Shown here: piece after piece, positions 1 through 5,751 of the stretch | Layout of the letters: each line of letters opens with the position of its first letter | How positions within the stretch are numbered: position 1 is the first letter of the stretch | Assembly (NCBI GenBank): GCA_022758985.1 | Contig: JAEMQC010000131.1 | Coordinates: forward strand, 1-5,968 | Source of the DNA: Campylobacteraceae bacterium | GTDB lineage: Bacteria; Campylobacterota; Campylobacteria; Campylobacterales; UBA6016 | DNA length: 5,968 nt | Direction: 5' to 3' | Notes under the pieces: generated by a model | Told to the model about the DNA's origin: nothing | The model's input: the letters and a program-made list of their open reading frames with translations, nothing else | The model's database searches: none | Made by a program: the position numbers and the translations under genes

Positions 1-57
1 TACGAACTGGCAGCCGTAGCCGTCCAAGTCCGTATGCGAAAGATGAAATAACCTCAT
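1..57 (-). CDS. DHH-family phosphoesterase, N-terminal fragment
   Basis: Only the first 19 codons lie in the window; the gene continues past the left edge. The minus-strand reading opens MRLFHLSHTDLDGYGCQFV. The HTDLDG stretch (residues 8-13) matches the first metal-binding motif (HxDxDG) of DHH phosphoesterases, whose histidine and aspartates bind Mn2+ in NrnA/RecJ-type enzymes. Family members remove nucleotides from short oligonucleotides, pAp or cyclic-dinucleotide products; which substrate applies cannot be judged from this fragment. The ATG (57-55) shares its A with the TAA stop of the preceding gene (59-57), a TAATG junction, so translation is probably coupled and the gene is third in the minus-strand unit. 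Family call is fairly sure; exact function is open. Confidence 0.82.
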   Translation of the reverse strand, partial: MRLFHLSHTDLDGYGCQFV

Positions 58-314
58 TATTTACCAAACAGCTCCGGATTATTTTTTTTCAGGTGCTCTA
101 TTACCTTTACCACCTCGTCGACGCCAAGCATTCCCTCTTCATCTTCGCCGAATACTTCGTCGATGGCGTCCAAGTATACATCCGCCGCTTCGTCAAGTTT
201 CGCTTTTTTGACGCCCGCGAAATATAGCGTAGCTCTTAGCATCTCTTGGAGTACGGCGCTCATCTCTTCGAGCGTTACGTCTTCTTCCTCTTCTCTTTTT
301 TGGTCTTTTGCCAT
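57..314 (-). CDS. Small acidic helical protein of unknown function
   Basis: An 85-residue soluble protein that I cannot assign to a named family. It begins with a charged stretch (Lys/Arg, then five consecutive acidic residues at 8-12). It continues as predicted helices carrying ATLYFAGVKKAKLDEAADVY (residues 28-47), and has a second acidic patch (57-60) before an amphipathic C-terminal helix ending NNPELFGK. There is no signal peptide, membrane segment or cysteine. The ATG at 314 is chosen as start, with a weak GCGAG about 6 nt upstream. An in-frame TTG at 353 would add 13 residues and has GGAGAGG about 11 nt upstream, so the start is uncertain. It lies 42 nt after the phosphoribosyltransferase stop (3 nt if the TTG is used) and overlaps the DHH gene start by one base. 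A helper or regulatory role for either neighbour is only a guess. Confidence 0.75.
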   Translation of the reverse strand: MAKDQKREEEEDVTLEEMSAVLQEMLRATLYFAGVKKAKLDEAADVYLDAIDEVFGEDEEGMLGVDEVVKVIEHLKKNNPELFGK

Positions 315-356
315 TGTTTTCTCGCTTTGTTTTGTTTGGGATATTTTACTCAAAAG

Positions 357-806
357 CTACTGAGCCTCTCCACCATCCCTTTCCCAAAAAAACTCTACCC
401 ACTCGTCCGTCAGATGAATGACATGGTCGGCCCGTACTACGGCGTTCTCTCTTTGAAAAAGCGCCACGCTCTTAAATTCTATTTTTGGGTATGCGGCCTT
501 TAACGCCTCTTGTACGGCTTTTAGCGTCTCACCGCTGTCTACTATCTCATCTGCGATAATGACTTTTTTGCACCCTTTAATATTTGGCAACTCTTTTATT
601 ATTGGAGAGCCAAGCTTCGTTTGTCCGTCATAGGAGTGGGCGTTTAGCGCATACATATTGCAAACTCCGAGCCTCATAGCCAAAAAATGCGCCATAGTAG
701 CACCGCCGCGGGCAACAAACAGTATCCCATCAGCCCCAAATGACAAGACCTTGTCTGCAAGTGCCGCCATATCTGATACGAACTCTTCATAATAGTATTT
801 TCTCAA
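357..806 (-). CDS. Purine (xanthine/guanine-type) phosphoribosyltransferase
   Basis: A 149-residue cytosolic type I phosphoribosyltransferase that joins a purine base to PRPP for nucleotide salvage. Visible features: an early VARGG segment (31-35) matching the PPi-binding loop after the first strand; the PRPP signature VIIADEIVDSGET (82-94), with the acidic pair D86/E87 and the SGET phosphate-binding turn; and a C-terminal DEWVEFFWE (134-142), where the hood of Gpt-like enzymes carries aromatic residues. Length is close to E. coli Gpt (about 152 aa). The start is TTG at 806, because AAGGAG sits 5 nt upstream and the protein then opens MRKYYYEEF, as relatives do. A TTG at 824 would add six residues encoded by the ribosome-binding site itself. 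First gene of the minus-strand unit. Base specificity (xanthine, guanine or hypoxanthine) cannot be settled by eye, so no symbol is given. Confidence 0.88.
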   Translation of the reverse strand: MRKYYYEEFVSDMAALADKVLSFGADGILFVARGGATMAHFLAMRLGVCNMYALNAHSYDGQTKLGSPIIKELPNIKGCKKVIIADEIVDSGETLKAVQEALKAAYPKIEFKSVALFQRENAVVRADHVIHLTDEWVEFFWERDGGEAQ

Positions 807-807
807 A

Positions 808-820
808 CACTCTCCTTCTC
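808..820 (-). promoter_or_regulatory. Ribosome-binding site fixing the TTG start of the phosphoribosyltransferase
   Basis: On the minus strand this reads GAGAAGGAGAGTG. It contains AAGGAG, a near-perfect anti-16S match, 5 nt before the TTG at 806-804. It decides the start in favour of the downstream TTG. Confidence 0.75.
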
Positions 821-835
821 TCAAAACAGTTTTTT

Positions 836-843
836 AGTAAAAT
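836..843 (+). promoter_or_regulatory. Possible -10 box for the plus-strand operon
   Basis: The sequence AGTAAAAT followed by TGC resembles the AT-rich -10 element typical of Campylobacterota housekeeping promoters, which often lack a clear -35. Transcription from it would start around 850, at or next to the GTG start at 851. This implies a very short or absent leader, consistent with the lack of a ribosome-binding site there. Inference from pattern only. Confidence 0.4.
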
Positions 844-850
844 TGCTTTT

Positions 851-1723
851 GTGATAATAACAAAAGAACAAAAAGCCGTCCTTTATATGCTTTTCGCGTC
901 GCTGCTTTTTTCGATAGTTGCGATGTGTGCAAAGTTGGTATCGAGGCTAGGCCCTTTAGAGATAACATTTTTTAGAAACGCCATAGGACTTGTCGTACTG
1001 CTGTTTGTTTTTGGCTTTACGTTTACGCACAAGTTTAACGCATCCAAACTGCATCTGCTGCTGTTTCGGGGATTTATAGGCACGGTAGCGCTGATAGCCT
1101 TTTTTTACAACGTTACGCTCGTGCATCTTGCGGATGCGATGACGATATCCAAAACGGAGCCGCTTTTTAGTGCGCTTATCGGCTTTTTGCTGCTGAACGA
1201 AAGGCTTAGTCCGCCAAAAATAGCCGCCCTGATACTAGGCTTTTGCGGGGTGTTAGCTATCGGCATAGATAAAGGCGCCGGGTTCGCCTACGCAAACATC
1301 GTCGGAATCTTCGGCGGCTTTTGCGCAGCGCTCGCCTATACGACGATCAGGCGCATAAGGGATGACTTCGACCATAGGTTCGTAGTGCTCTCCTTTATGA
1401 TATTCGGTACTTTCTTACCGCTCTTGCTTATGCTCTCTTCCTCGTATGCCGGGGATGGTGAGATAATACGAAGCTTTACGGCTCCGACCGATATAGAGTA
1501 TGTGCCTCTTTTGTTTATAGGAGTGCTATCGGCGTTCGGTCAGATACTCATGACGAAGGCTTATTTTTACGCTAAAGCCGGGATAGTTAGTACAGTCAGC
1601 TACTCCACCGTACTGTTTGGCGTACTACTGGGGCTTCTTATAGGAGAGGCGTGGCCTACAGTATTTGGCTTTTTGGGAATGGGGCTTATAATCGCCTCCG
1701 GATTTTTGATAGCAAAAAAATAG
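851..1723 (+). CDS. EamA/DMT-family membrane transporter
   Basis: A 290-residue inner-membrane protein of the drug/metabolite transporter superfamily. About ten hydrophobic segments form two tandem EamA repeats: residues roughly 10-135 and 145-290. Characteristic pieces are the FFRN segment after helix 2, LADAMTISKTEPLF followed by LLNER at the end of the first repeat, and the matching VSTVSYSTVLFGVLLG then GEAWP in the second. Such carriers export or exchange amino acids, nucleosides or other small metabolites; the substrate cannot be read from sequence. GTG at 851 is preferred as start since it leaves a short hydrophilic lead (IITKEQK) before the first helix; ATG at 887 would clip that helix and has no better ribosome-binding site. 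Upstream in-frame codons overlap the divergent gene. The stop lies 15 nt before mtaB, so they are probably cotranscribed. Confidence 0.88.
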   Translation: MIITKEQKAVLYMLFASLLFSIVAMCAKLVSRLGPLEITFFRNAIGLVVLLFVFGFTFTHKFNASKLHLLLFRGFIGTVALIAFFYNVTLVHLADAMTISKTEPLFSALIGFLLLNERLSPPKIAALILGFCGVLAIGIDKGAGFAYANIVGIFGGFCAALAYTTIRRIRDDFDHRFVVLSFMIFGTFLPLLLMLSSSYAGDGEIIRSFTAPTDIEYVPLLFIGVLSAFGQILMTKAYFYAKAGIVSTVSYSTVLFGVLLGLLIGEAWPTVFGFLGMGLIIASGFLIAKK

Positions 1724-1738
1724 AGAAATTTAAAACTT

Positions 1739-2983
1739 ATGAAAAAAGTATATTTTAAGACATTCGGCTGCCGCACCAATATGTTCGACACGCAAGTAAT
1801 GATAGAGCACATAGGTGCATACTCTGTAGCGCATAACGAGGACGAAGCCGACATTGTAGTAATCAATTCGTGCACGGTAACCAACGGCGCAGACGCCGGG
1901 GTAAGACAGTACGTCTCGAGAGTAAAAAATAGAAAACCGGACGCAAAGATACTATTCACCGGATGCGCCGTGCAGACGGAAGGCAAAAAGCTATTTGACG
2001 CCGGAAACATAGACCTTGTGTTCTCACACTCCGAGAAAAACAAAATAACCTCTTTTTTTGAAGCCAAAGAGAGGCTGTTCGTACAAGGCGACAAAAACTA
2101 TATAGACGAGACGATAGTTACAAACTTCGAAGGTAAGACGAAGGCGTTTATCAAGATACAAGAGGGGTGCGATTTTGGCTGTAGCTACTGCATCATCCCA
2201 TCGGTAAGAGGAGAGAGCAGAAGCATCCCTGCACGCACCGTCATACGCCAGATAGAAGTACTTGCCGAGCGCGGATTTAGCGAGTTTATACTTACCGGCA
2301 CAAACGTCGGAAGCTACCGTGACGAGAAAACGAGCCTCTCAAAACTGATAAAAAGCATCATTGATTTGGGACTAGCAAAAAGAGTGAGGCTCGGTAGCGT
2401 AGAGCCGTCGCAGATAGATGAGGAGTTTTTGGACGTGGTGTCTAGCGAACTATTCGCAAAGCACCTGCATATAGCTTTGCAGCACAGCTCAAACGAGATG
2501 CTAAGAAAGATGAATAGGCTCAATAGATTTGAGGACGATTTGAGGTTATTCGAGAAGCTCTCAAAAATGGGTTTTGCCATCGGTACCGACTATATAGTGG
2601 GTTTTCCCGGGGAGAGCAAAGAGATATGGAGCGAGGCGGTAAAAAATCTGGAAGCTATGCCGCTGACGCACATCCATCCGTTCATCTATTCAAAAAGGGA
2701 CAACACCCCGGCCGCAAAGCTGAAAATAGACGTAAACGGCAACATATCAAAAGAGAGACTCCACCAAATAAGCGAGATAGTCGCCAAAAAAAACTACGAG
2801 TTTAGAAAAAATCTCAAAACGCCGCTACTGGTACACGTGGAGGATTCTGGAGTAGCGGGCTTTGATGAGTATTTTAACAAAGTGTCGTTTGACAAGAAGC
2901 AAGAGAGCGAGTGGGTAGAGGTGTCGGAGTTTGATGTCGCTCCAGAAAAAACTCTAGCAAAGAGAGTAAATGCAAAAAGTTAA
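1739..2983 (+). CDS. mtaB: tRNA t6A37 C2-methylthiotransferase MtaB
   Basis: A 414-residue radical-SAM enzyme that methylthiolates t6A37 to ms2t6A in tRNAs reading ANN codons. Domains in order: N-terminal methylthiotransferase domain (1 to about 125) with the three cysteines for the auxiliary [4Fe-4S] cluster, C11 in TFGCRTN, C45 in INSCTVT and C76 in TGCAVQ; radical-SAM core (about 135-345) with C144, C148 and C151 in the CxxxCxxC motif followed by IIPSVRG; and a short C-terminal TRAM-like part (about 355-414) that looks reduced. MtaB rather than MiaB is favoured by the TFGC opening, the RLGSVEPSQI and HIALQHSSNEMLRKMNR stretches, and a length near 414. RimO is excluded by the N-terminal motif style. 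The ATG at 1739 has only a weak AGAGA upstream. Its last 14 nt overlap the next small gene in another frame. Confidence 0.92.
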   Translation: MKKVYFKTFGCRTNMFDTQVMIEHIGAYSVAHNEDEADIVVINSCTVTNGADAGVRQYVSRVKNRKPDAKILFTGCAVQTEGKKLFDAGNIDLVFSHSEKNKITSFFEAKERLFVQGDKNYIDETIVTNFEGKTKAFIKIQEGCDFGCSYCIIPSVRGESRSIPARTVIRQIEVLAERGFSEFILTGTNVGSYRDEKTSLSKLIKSIIDLGLAKRVRLGSVEPSQIDEEFLDVVSSELFAKHLHIALQHSSNEMLRKMNRLNRFEDDLRLFEKLSKMGFAIGTDYIVGFPGESKEIWSEAVKNLEAMPLTHIHPFIYSKRDNTPAAKLKIDVNGNISKERLHQISEIVAKKNYEFRKNLKTPLLVHVEDSGVAGFDEYFNKVSFDKKQESEWVEVSEFDVAPEKTLAKRVNAKS

Positions 2984-3143
2984 CTGCTATAAATGCAAAT
3001 ATTTTTTTGTAACATACGAGCCGCAAAGACCCTACGGCTGCAAAGCACACGGCTTTAAAAGCAAGCCCATGCCTAGCCTTGTGGTATATCAGAGCAGCGG
3101 TATGCAGTGCGTATTATTTGACGAGAAGGTAATAAAAAAATGA
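2970..3143 (+). CDS. Small cysteine-rich (zinc-ribbon-like) conserved protein
   Basis: A 57-residue cytosolic protein, too short for many gene callers. It opens MQKVNCYKCKYFFVTYEP, followed by RPYGCKAHGFKSKPMPS and SSGMQCVLF. The four cysteines are C6, C9, C24 and C47, a CxxC plus two single cysteines that could bind one Zn2+ or a small Fe-S centre. From memory, similar proteins of 55-75 residues (CxKCxxF then GCxAxGFKxxxxPS then SSGxxCxxF) occur in many bacteria and are sometimes labelled uracil-DNA glycosylase; nothing here supports that enzyme activity. The ATG overlaps the end of mtaB by 14 nt, and the stop TGA overlaps the mltA ATG in an ATGA junction (3140-3143). It is therefore translated inside the operon, probably by coupling. 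The overlaps on both sides plus the ordered cysteine motif make it a real gene; its function is unknown. Confidence 0.82.
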   Translation: MQKVNCYKCKYFFVTYEPQRPYGCKAHGFKSKPMPSLVVYQSSGMQCVLFDEKVIKK

Positions 3144-4375
3144 GGATTTTGCTCTTATCGCTTTCTATTCTATTTCTTGCGGGATGCGCCGTAAAAGAAG
3201 TGGCGCCAAAGCCAAAAGAGGAGATTGTAAAACCGGAAGAGAAAAAAGTACCGCCGCTTCAAAAGTCGGATAAAAAACCTTCAGAAATCGTCAAATATGC
3301 GCCCACAAACAGTTTTTATCAGGCTCTTGATCGCTCGATCGGATACTATGAGAAGATGAGCAAAAAAGAGGCCAATTTCAATTTCTACGACCAAAACTAC
3401 ACAGCAAAAGAGATGGCCGAGTCTCTAAGGATATTCAAGGATATTTCCAAGCTTCCAAAAAAAGAATTTTTGAAAAAACTGGATGAAGAGTTCCTTGTAT
3501 ATGAGAGCAAAAACGATAAAAACTCCTCTCTTATCACGGGCTATTATACGCCCATACTCAAGGGGTCGTTTACGAGAAGCGAAAAATACAACGCCCCTCT
3601 TTACCCTCTGCCAAAAGATCTTATAACCGTGGATCTAAAACAGTTTCCTGTCGCAAACTCGGTGCGAGACATAGCAGGCAAGATCGAAGATAGAAAACTA
3701 GTGCCTTACTACACGAGGGAGGAGATAGAAAAAGGCGCTCTAAAAGAGAAACCTCTTTTGTATCTAGACAATAAAGTAGAGGCGTTTCTCTTGGAAGTGC
3801 AAGGCTCCGGCATCATAGAGATCGATGGCAAAAAATACTACGTAGGATATGCCGGCAAAAACGGTCATCCATACACCTCTATCGGTAAAATAGTATATGA
3901 AGAGAAGCTGATAGAGCCTTCAAAAATCAATATGCAGACGATAAAAGAGTTTTTGGACTCCAACGAGACGATGCGCGACTACGTGCTAAACAAAAACAAA
4001 AGCTTCGTCTTTTTCAAAATCAACAAAGAGCCCGGAATATTCGGCAACATAAGCGTAGCCTTGACGGCCAAGGAAAGCGTGGCTATGGATAGCGAACTCC
4101 TGCCCAGAGGTGCATTATGCTACATCAAAACCGAGGTACCGAAAAAACTTAACGGCCTAGCCGTAGTGCCAAAAACTGAAAGAGAGCCTTTTGAGAAGTT
4201 CTTCATGATACAAGATACCGGAGGAGCCATCAGGGGCGGCGGCAGGGTCGACATTTATTTCGGTGAAGGCGAAGAGGCGCTCTTTTATGCCGGGCAGACG
4301 GCATCAAAGGGCGAGGTCTACCTACTTGTAGCCAAAAAAGAAAATCTAAAAAATAGTAACGGGAGCAACAGATGA
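3140..4375 (+). CDS. mltA: Membrane-bound lytic murein transglycosylase A (lipoprotein)
   Basis: A 411-residue periplasmic lipoprotein that cleaves the MurNAc-GlcNAc bond of peptidoglycan, forming 1,6-anhydro-MurNAc ends. The signal peptide MRILLLSLSILFLAGC has lipobox LAGC with lipidation at C16. A Lys/Pro/Glu-rich linker (about 18-50) reaches across the periplasm. The MltA domain follows, with TGYYTP (133-138) leading into the KGS segment, and VQGSG (220-224) ahead of VGYAGKNGHPYTSIGK (235-250). The C-terminal 3D domain carries DTGGAIRGGGRVDIYFG (359-375), whose aspartates D359 and D371 correspond to the conserved aspartates around the active site. Start ATG 3140 overlaps the preceding stop, with AAGG about 11 nt upstream. 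The stop overlaps the next gene in a second ATGA (4372-4375). Length is slightly above E. coli MltA, mainly through the linker. Confidence 0.93.
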   Translation: MRILLLSLSILFLAGCAVKEVAPKPKEEIVKPEEKKVPPLQKSDKKPSEIVKYAPTNSFYQALDRSIGYYEKMSKKEANFNFYDQNYTAKEMAESLRIFKDISKLPKKEFLKKLDEEFLVYESKNDKNSSLITGYYTPILKGSFTRSEKYNAPLYPLPKDLITVDLKQFPVANSVRDIAGKIEDRKLVPYYTREEIEKGALKEKPLLYLDNKVEAFLLEVQGSGIIEIDGKKYYVGYAGKNGHPYTSIGKIVYEEKLIEPSKINMQTIKEFLDSNETMRDYVLNKNKSFVFFKINKEPGIFGNISVALTAKESVAMDSELLPRGALCYIKTEVPKKLNGLAVVPKTEREPFEKFFMIQDTGGAIRGGGRVDIYFGEGEEALFYAGQTASKGEVYLLVAKKENLKNSNGSNR

Positions 4376-5151
4376 AGAAAATAGCATTATCAACACTAGC
4401 TGCGGCGCTTTTGTTTACGGGGTGTGCTACTACTACGACACAGGCGCCTATAGCGCAAAAAAACTGCTTTGATAAAGAGAGGCTAGAGGCAAGGGAGCTA
4501 AGAGAACTCCAAAATGCTAAAAACTCTCTTTTAGCCTTCAAAAACGAATATCAGGAGATGTCTTCATACATAACATTCCTAAACGAATACGTAGCCGACT
4601 ACTCCAAATATATAAACGCCGCCTCGCAAGCCTCTTTTTTTATCAAACTAATGCCAATCCCGTATGCCGGACAGATATCCTCCGCCGCCGGATTTGGAGC
4701 GAAGATGACTACGCTAGCGGCAAACGCCTCAAAATCGATGGTAACCCTAAGCGGCTCCATAAAGACGTTTGAGGCGAAACTAGCCGCTTATGAGGCAGAC
4801 AAAAACCCGGCCTCCCTGGAAGATGCGCAAAAATTCGCAAACTCTACGCTAAATGCCGACATAGCGGCGGCGGAGCAAAACCTAACAAAGCTAAAAGAAG
4901 GTACGGCATCTATGCTTGCCGTATCCGCAGCTATAAAAGAGTATTATGAATCCACAGGAGACGCAATCTCAAAAGCAGCCTCGATGTTTGCAAAAAAGGA
5001 TGAGCAAAAGAAAACGCCTAACGACAAGGCGTTAAAAGCCAAAAACGACGGATTTGACCAGAAGCTAGTTAGAATATTTGCCGGATTCGACACGGCGAAA
5101 AACCATATTAAAAACGGCTCTCTTATCGGAGATTTAAGAGGCGAGCTTTAG
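4372..5151 (+). CDS. Putative lipoprotein, alpha-helical, unknown function
   Basis: A 259-residue exported protein that I do not recognise. The signal peptide MKKIALSTLAAALLFTGC has lipobox FTGC (lipidation at C18), then a short Thr-rich linker and a second cysteine, C32. Residues about 33-82 form a charged, heptad-like helix rich in Leu, Glu and Lys. A hydrophobic, small-residue stretch (about 83-128) contains a Pro break at MPIPYAGQ (94-101). Two further long Ala/Lys/Glu helices follow (about 130-145 and 148-205), then a Lys-rich loop (about 207-225) and a short helical tail. The layout suggests a helical bundle with an apolar hairpin, possibly coiled coil, at the outer or inner membrane. 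The start has GGGAG 6 nt upstream and overlaps the mltA stop (ATGA), implying linked production with MltA. Its stop overlaps the recR stop by 4 bp on opposite strands. Confidence 0.85.
   Translation: MKKIALSTLAAALLFTGCATTTTQAPIAQKNCFDKERLEARELRELQNAKNSLLAFKNEYQEMSSYITFLNEYVADYSKYINAASQASFFIKLMPIPYAGQISSAAGFGAKMTTLAANASKSMVTLSGSIKTFEAKLAAYEADKNPASLEDAQKFANSTLNADIAAAEQNLTKLKEGTASMLAVSAAIKEYYESTGDAISKAASMFAKKDEQKKTPNDKALKAKNDGFDQKLVRIFAGFDTAKNHIKNGSLIGDLRGEL
5120..5140 (-). terminator. Weak candidate terminator for recR inside the lipoprotein gene
   Basis: A perfect 6-bp inverted repeat (CTCTTA / TAAGAG) with a 9-nt loop lies 8 nt beyond the recR stop. On the minus strand it is followed after a few bases by GTTTTTAAT. 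The stem is short and AT-rich, so this is a tentative call; the plus-strand side has no clear U-tract. Confidence 0.25.
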
Positions 5152-5717
5152 GCTTTTACCCTAGACTCTATTGCACGGGCTAGCGAAACGGTATCGATGT
5201 TTTCAAACGACACGCCAGTCGGCACACCGTGGGCTATCTTCGTAAAGCTCACACTATAAGAAGAGAGTCTATCTTCCAGGTAAACGATAAGCCCGTCACT
5301 CTCAACGGATGGGGTAAAAGCGAAAATCACCTCTTCCACTCCGTCTTTTACGCACTCTTCCAGCTTCTCTACGGTGGTGGCCTTTAGCTCTTCAAATACA
5401 AAGTATTTGCCGTTATATCCGCCGCTAAGCTCTAACGAGAAAATATCTTTGGCGCTCGCAACCACGCATAGCCTTCTGGCGTCCCTCTCCTCGTCGGCGC
5501 ATATATAGCAGATCTCATCTTCCGTTATATTGCCGCATACGTCGCACTTTCGCACCTCTCTTACCGCTTCCTCGATAAGATGAGAGAGCTTGACAGCTTT
5601 GAAGTTGTCTTCAAATAGGAGGTGATAGGCTATCTTAAAGGCGCTTTTTCGGCCTACGGTAGGGAGTTCGGCAAACAAATCTACTAGTTCCGCAAATTTA
5701 ACACTGGACTTTTTCAT
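5148..5717 (-). CDS. recR: Recombination mediator protein RecR
   Basis: A 189-residue cytosolic protein that acts with RecO (and RecF where present) to load RecA on SSB-coated single-stranded DNA during gap repair. Order of parts: N-terminal helix-hairpin-helix with LPTVGRKSAFKIAYHL (18-33); zinc finger C58, C61, C70, C73 (CDVC ... CYIC); Toprim domain from LCVV (83-86) through IFAFTPSVESDG (131-142); and the C-terminal motif KIAHGVPTGVSFENIDTVSL (160-179) matching the usual AHGIPxGxxLEYxDxxTL. Length is slightly below the common 195-200, as in Campylobacter. Odd point: position 87, normally Glu in LCVVE, is Ala (codon GCG). Start ATG 5717 has no recognisable ribosome-binding site; an upstream ATG at 5728 runs straight into a stop. 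The gene converges on the lipoprotein gene with a 4-bp stop overlap, and an IS end sits just upstream. Confidence 0.93.
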   Translation of the reverse strand: MKKSSVKFAELVDLFAELPTVGRKSAFKIAYHLLFEDNFKAVKLSHLIEEAVREVRKCDVCGNITEDEICYICADEERDARRLCVVASAKDIFSLELSGGYNGKYFVFEELKATTVEKLEECVKDGVEEVIFAFTPSVESDGLIVYLEDRLSSYSVSFTKIAHGVPTGVSFENIDTVSLARAIESRVKA

Positions 5718-5723
5718 TAAAAA

Positions 5724-5751
5724 ACCATAATTTAAACTTCTCTATTGTCAG
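5724..5751 (-). promoter_or_regulatory. Possible hybrid recR promoter spanning the IS end
   Basis: On the minus strand CTGACA (5751-5746, five of six matches to TTGACA) is followed by a 16-nt spacer and TATGGT (5729-5724, four of six matches to TATAAT). Transcription would start close to the recR ATG at 5717. The -35-like part coincides with the inferred terminal bases of the IS, the -10-like part with flanking DNA. Pattern-level inference only. Confidence 0.3.

Noticed and set aside
1..51. Plus-strand reading ending in TAA at 49-51, looking like the tail of a convergent gene (YELAAVAVQVRMRKMK)
   Set aside because: The minus strand over the same bases gives a start ATG and the DHH motif HLSHTDLDGYG, joined by TAATG to the preceding gene; that is far more specific.
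163..503. Plus-strand open frames opposite the acidic protein and phosphoribosyltransferase genes
   Set aside because: They are Ser/Phe-rich readings of the complementary strand, without start signals or motifs.
807..824. TTG at 824 as start of the phosphoribosyltransferase
   Set aside because: The added residues are encoded by the AAGGAG ribosome-binding site that serves the TTG at 806.
740..850. N-terminal extension of the transporter by 37 residues to an ATG at 740
   Set aside because: It would overlap the divergent phosphoribosyltransferase by 67 bp and adds a non-conserved-looking stretch; the membrane protein is complete from GTG 851.
1600..2094. 164-residue minus-strand open frame
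   Set aside because: It spans the transporter/mtaB junction antisense to two well-supported genes, has no recognisable motif or ribosome-binding site, and is a frame shadow.
4230..4541. 103-residue minus-strand open frame across the mltA/lipoprotein junction
   Set aside because: Low-complexity Ser/Ala/Arg composition, antisense to two real genes with motifs; a shadow.
5718..5728. Upstream ATG before recR as an earlier start
   Set aside because: It reads ATG GTT TTT TAA and stops before the recR frame; not an extension of RecR.
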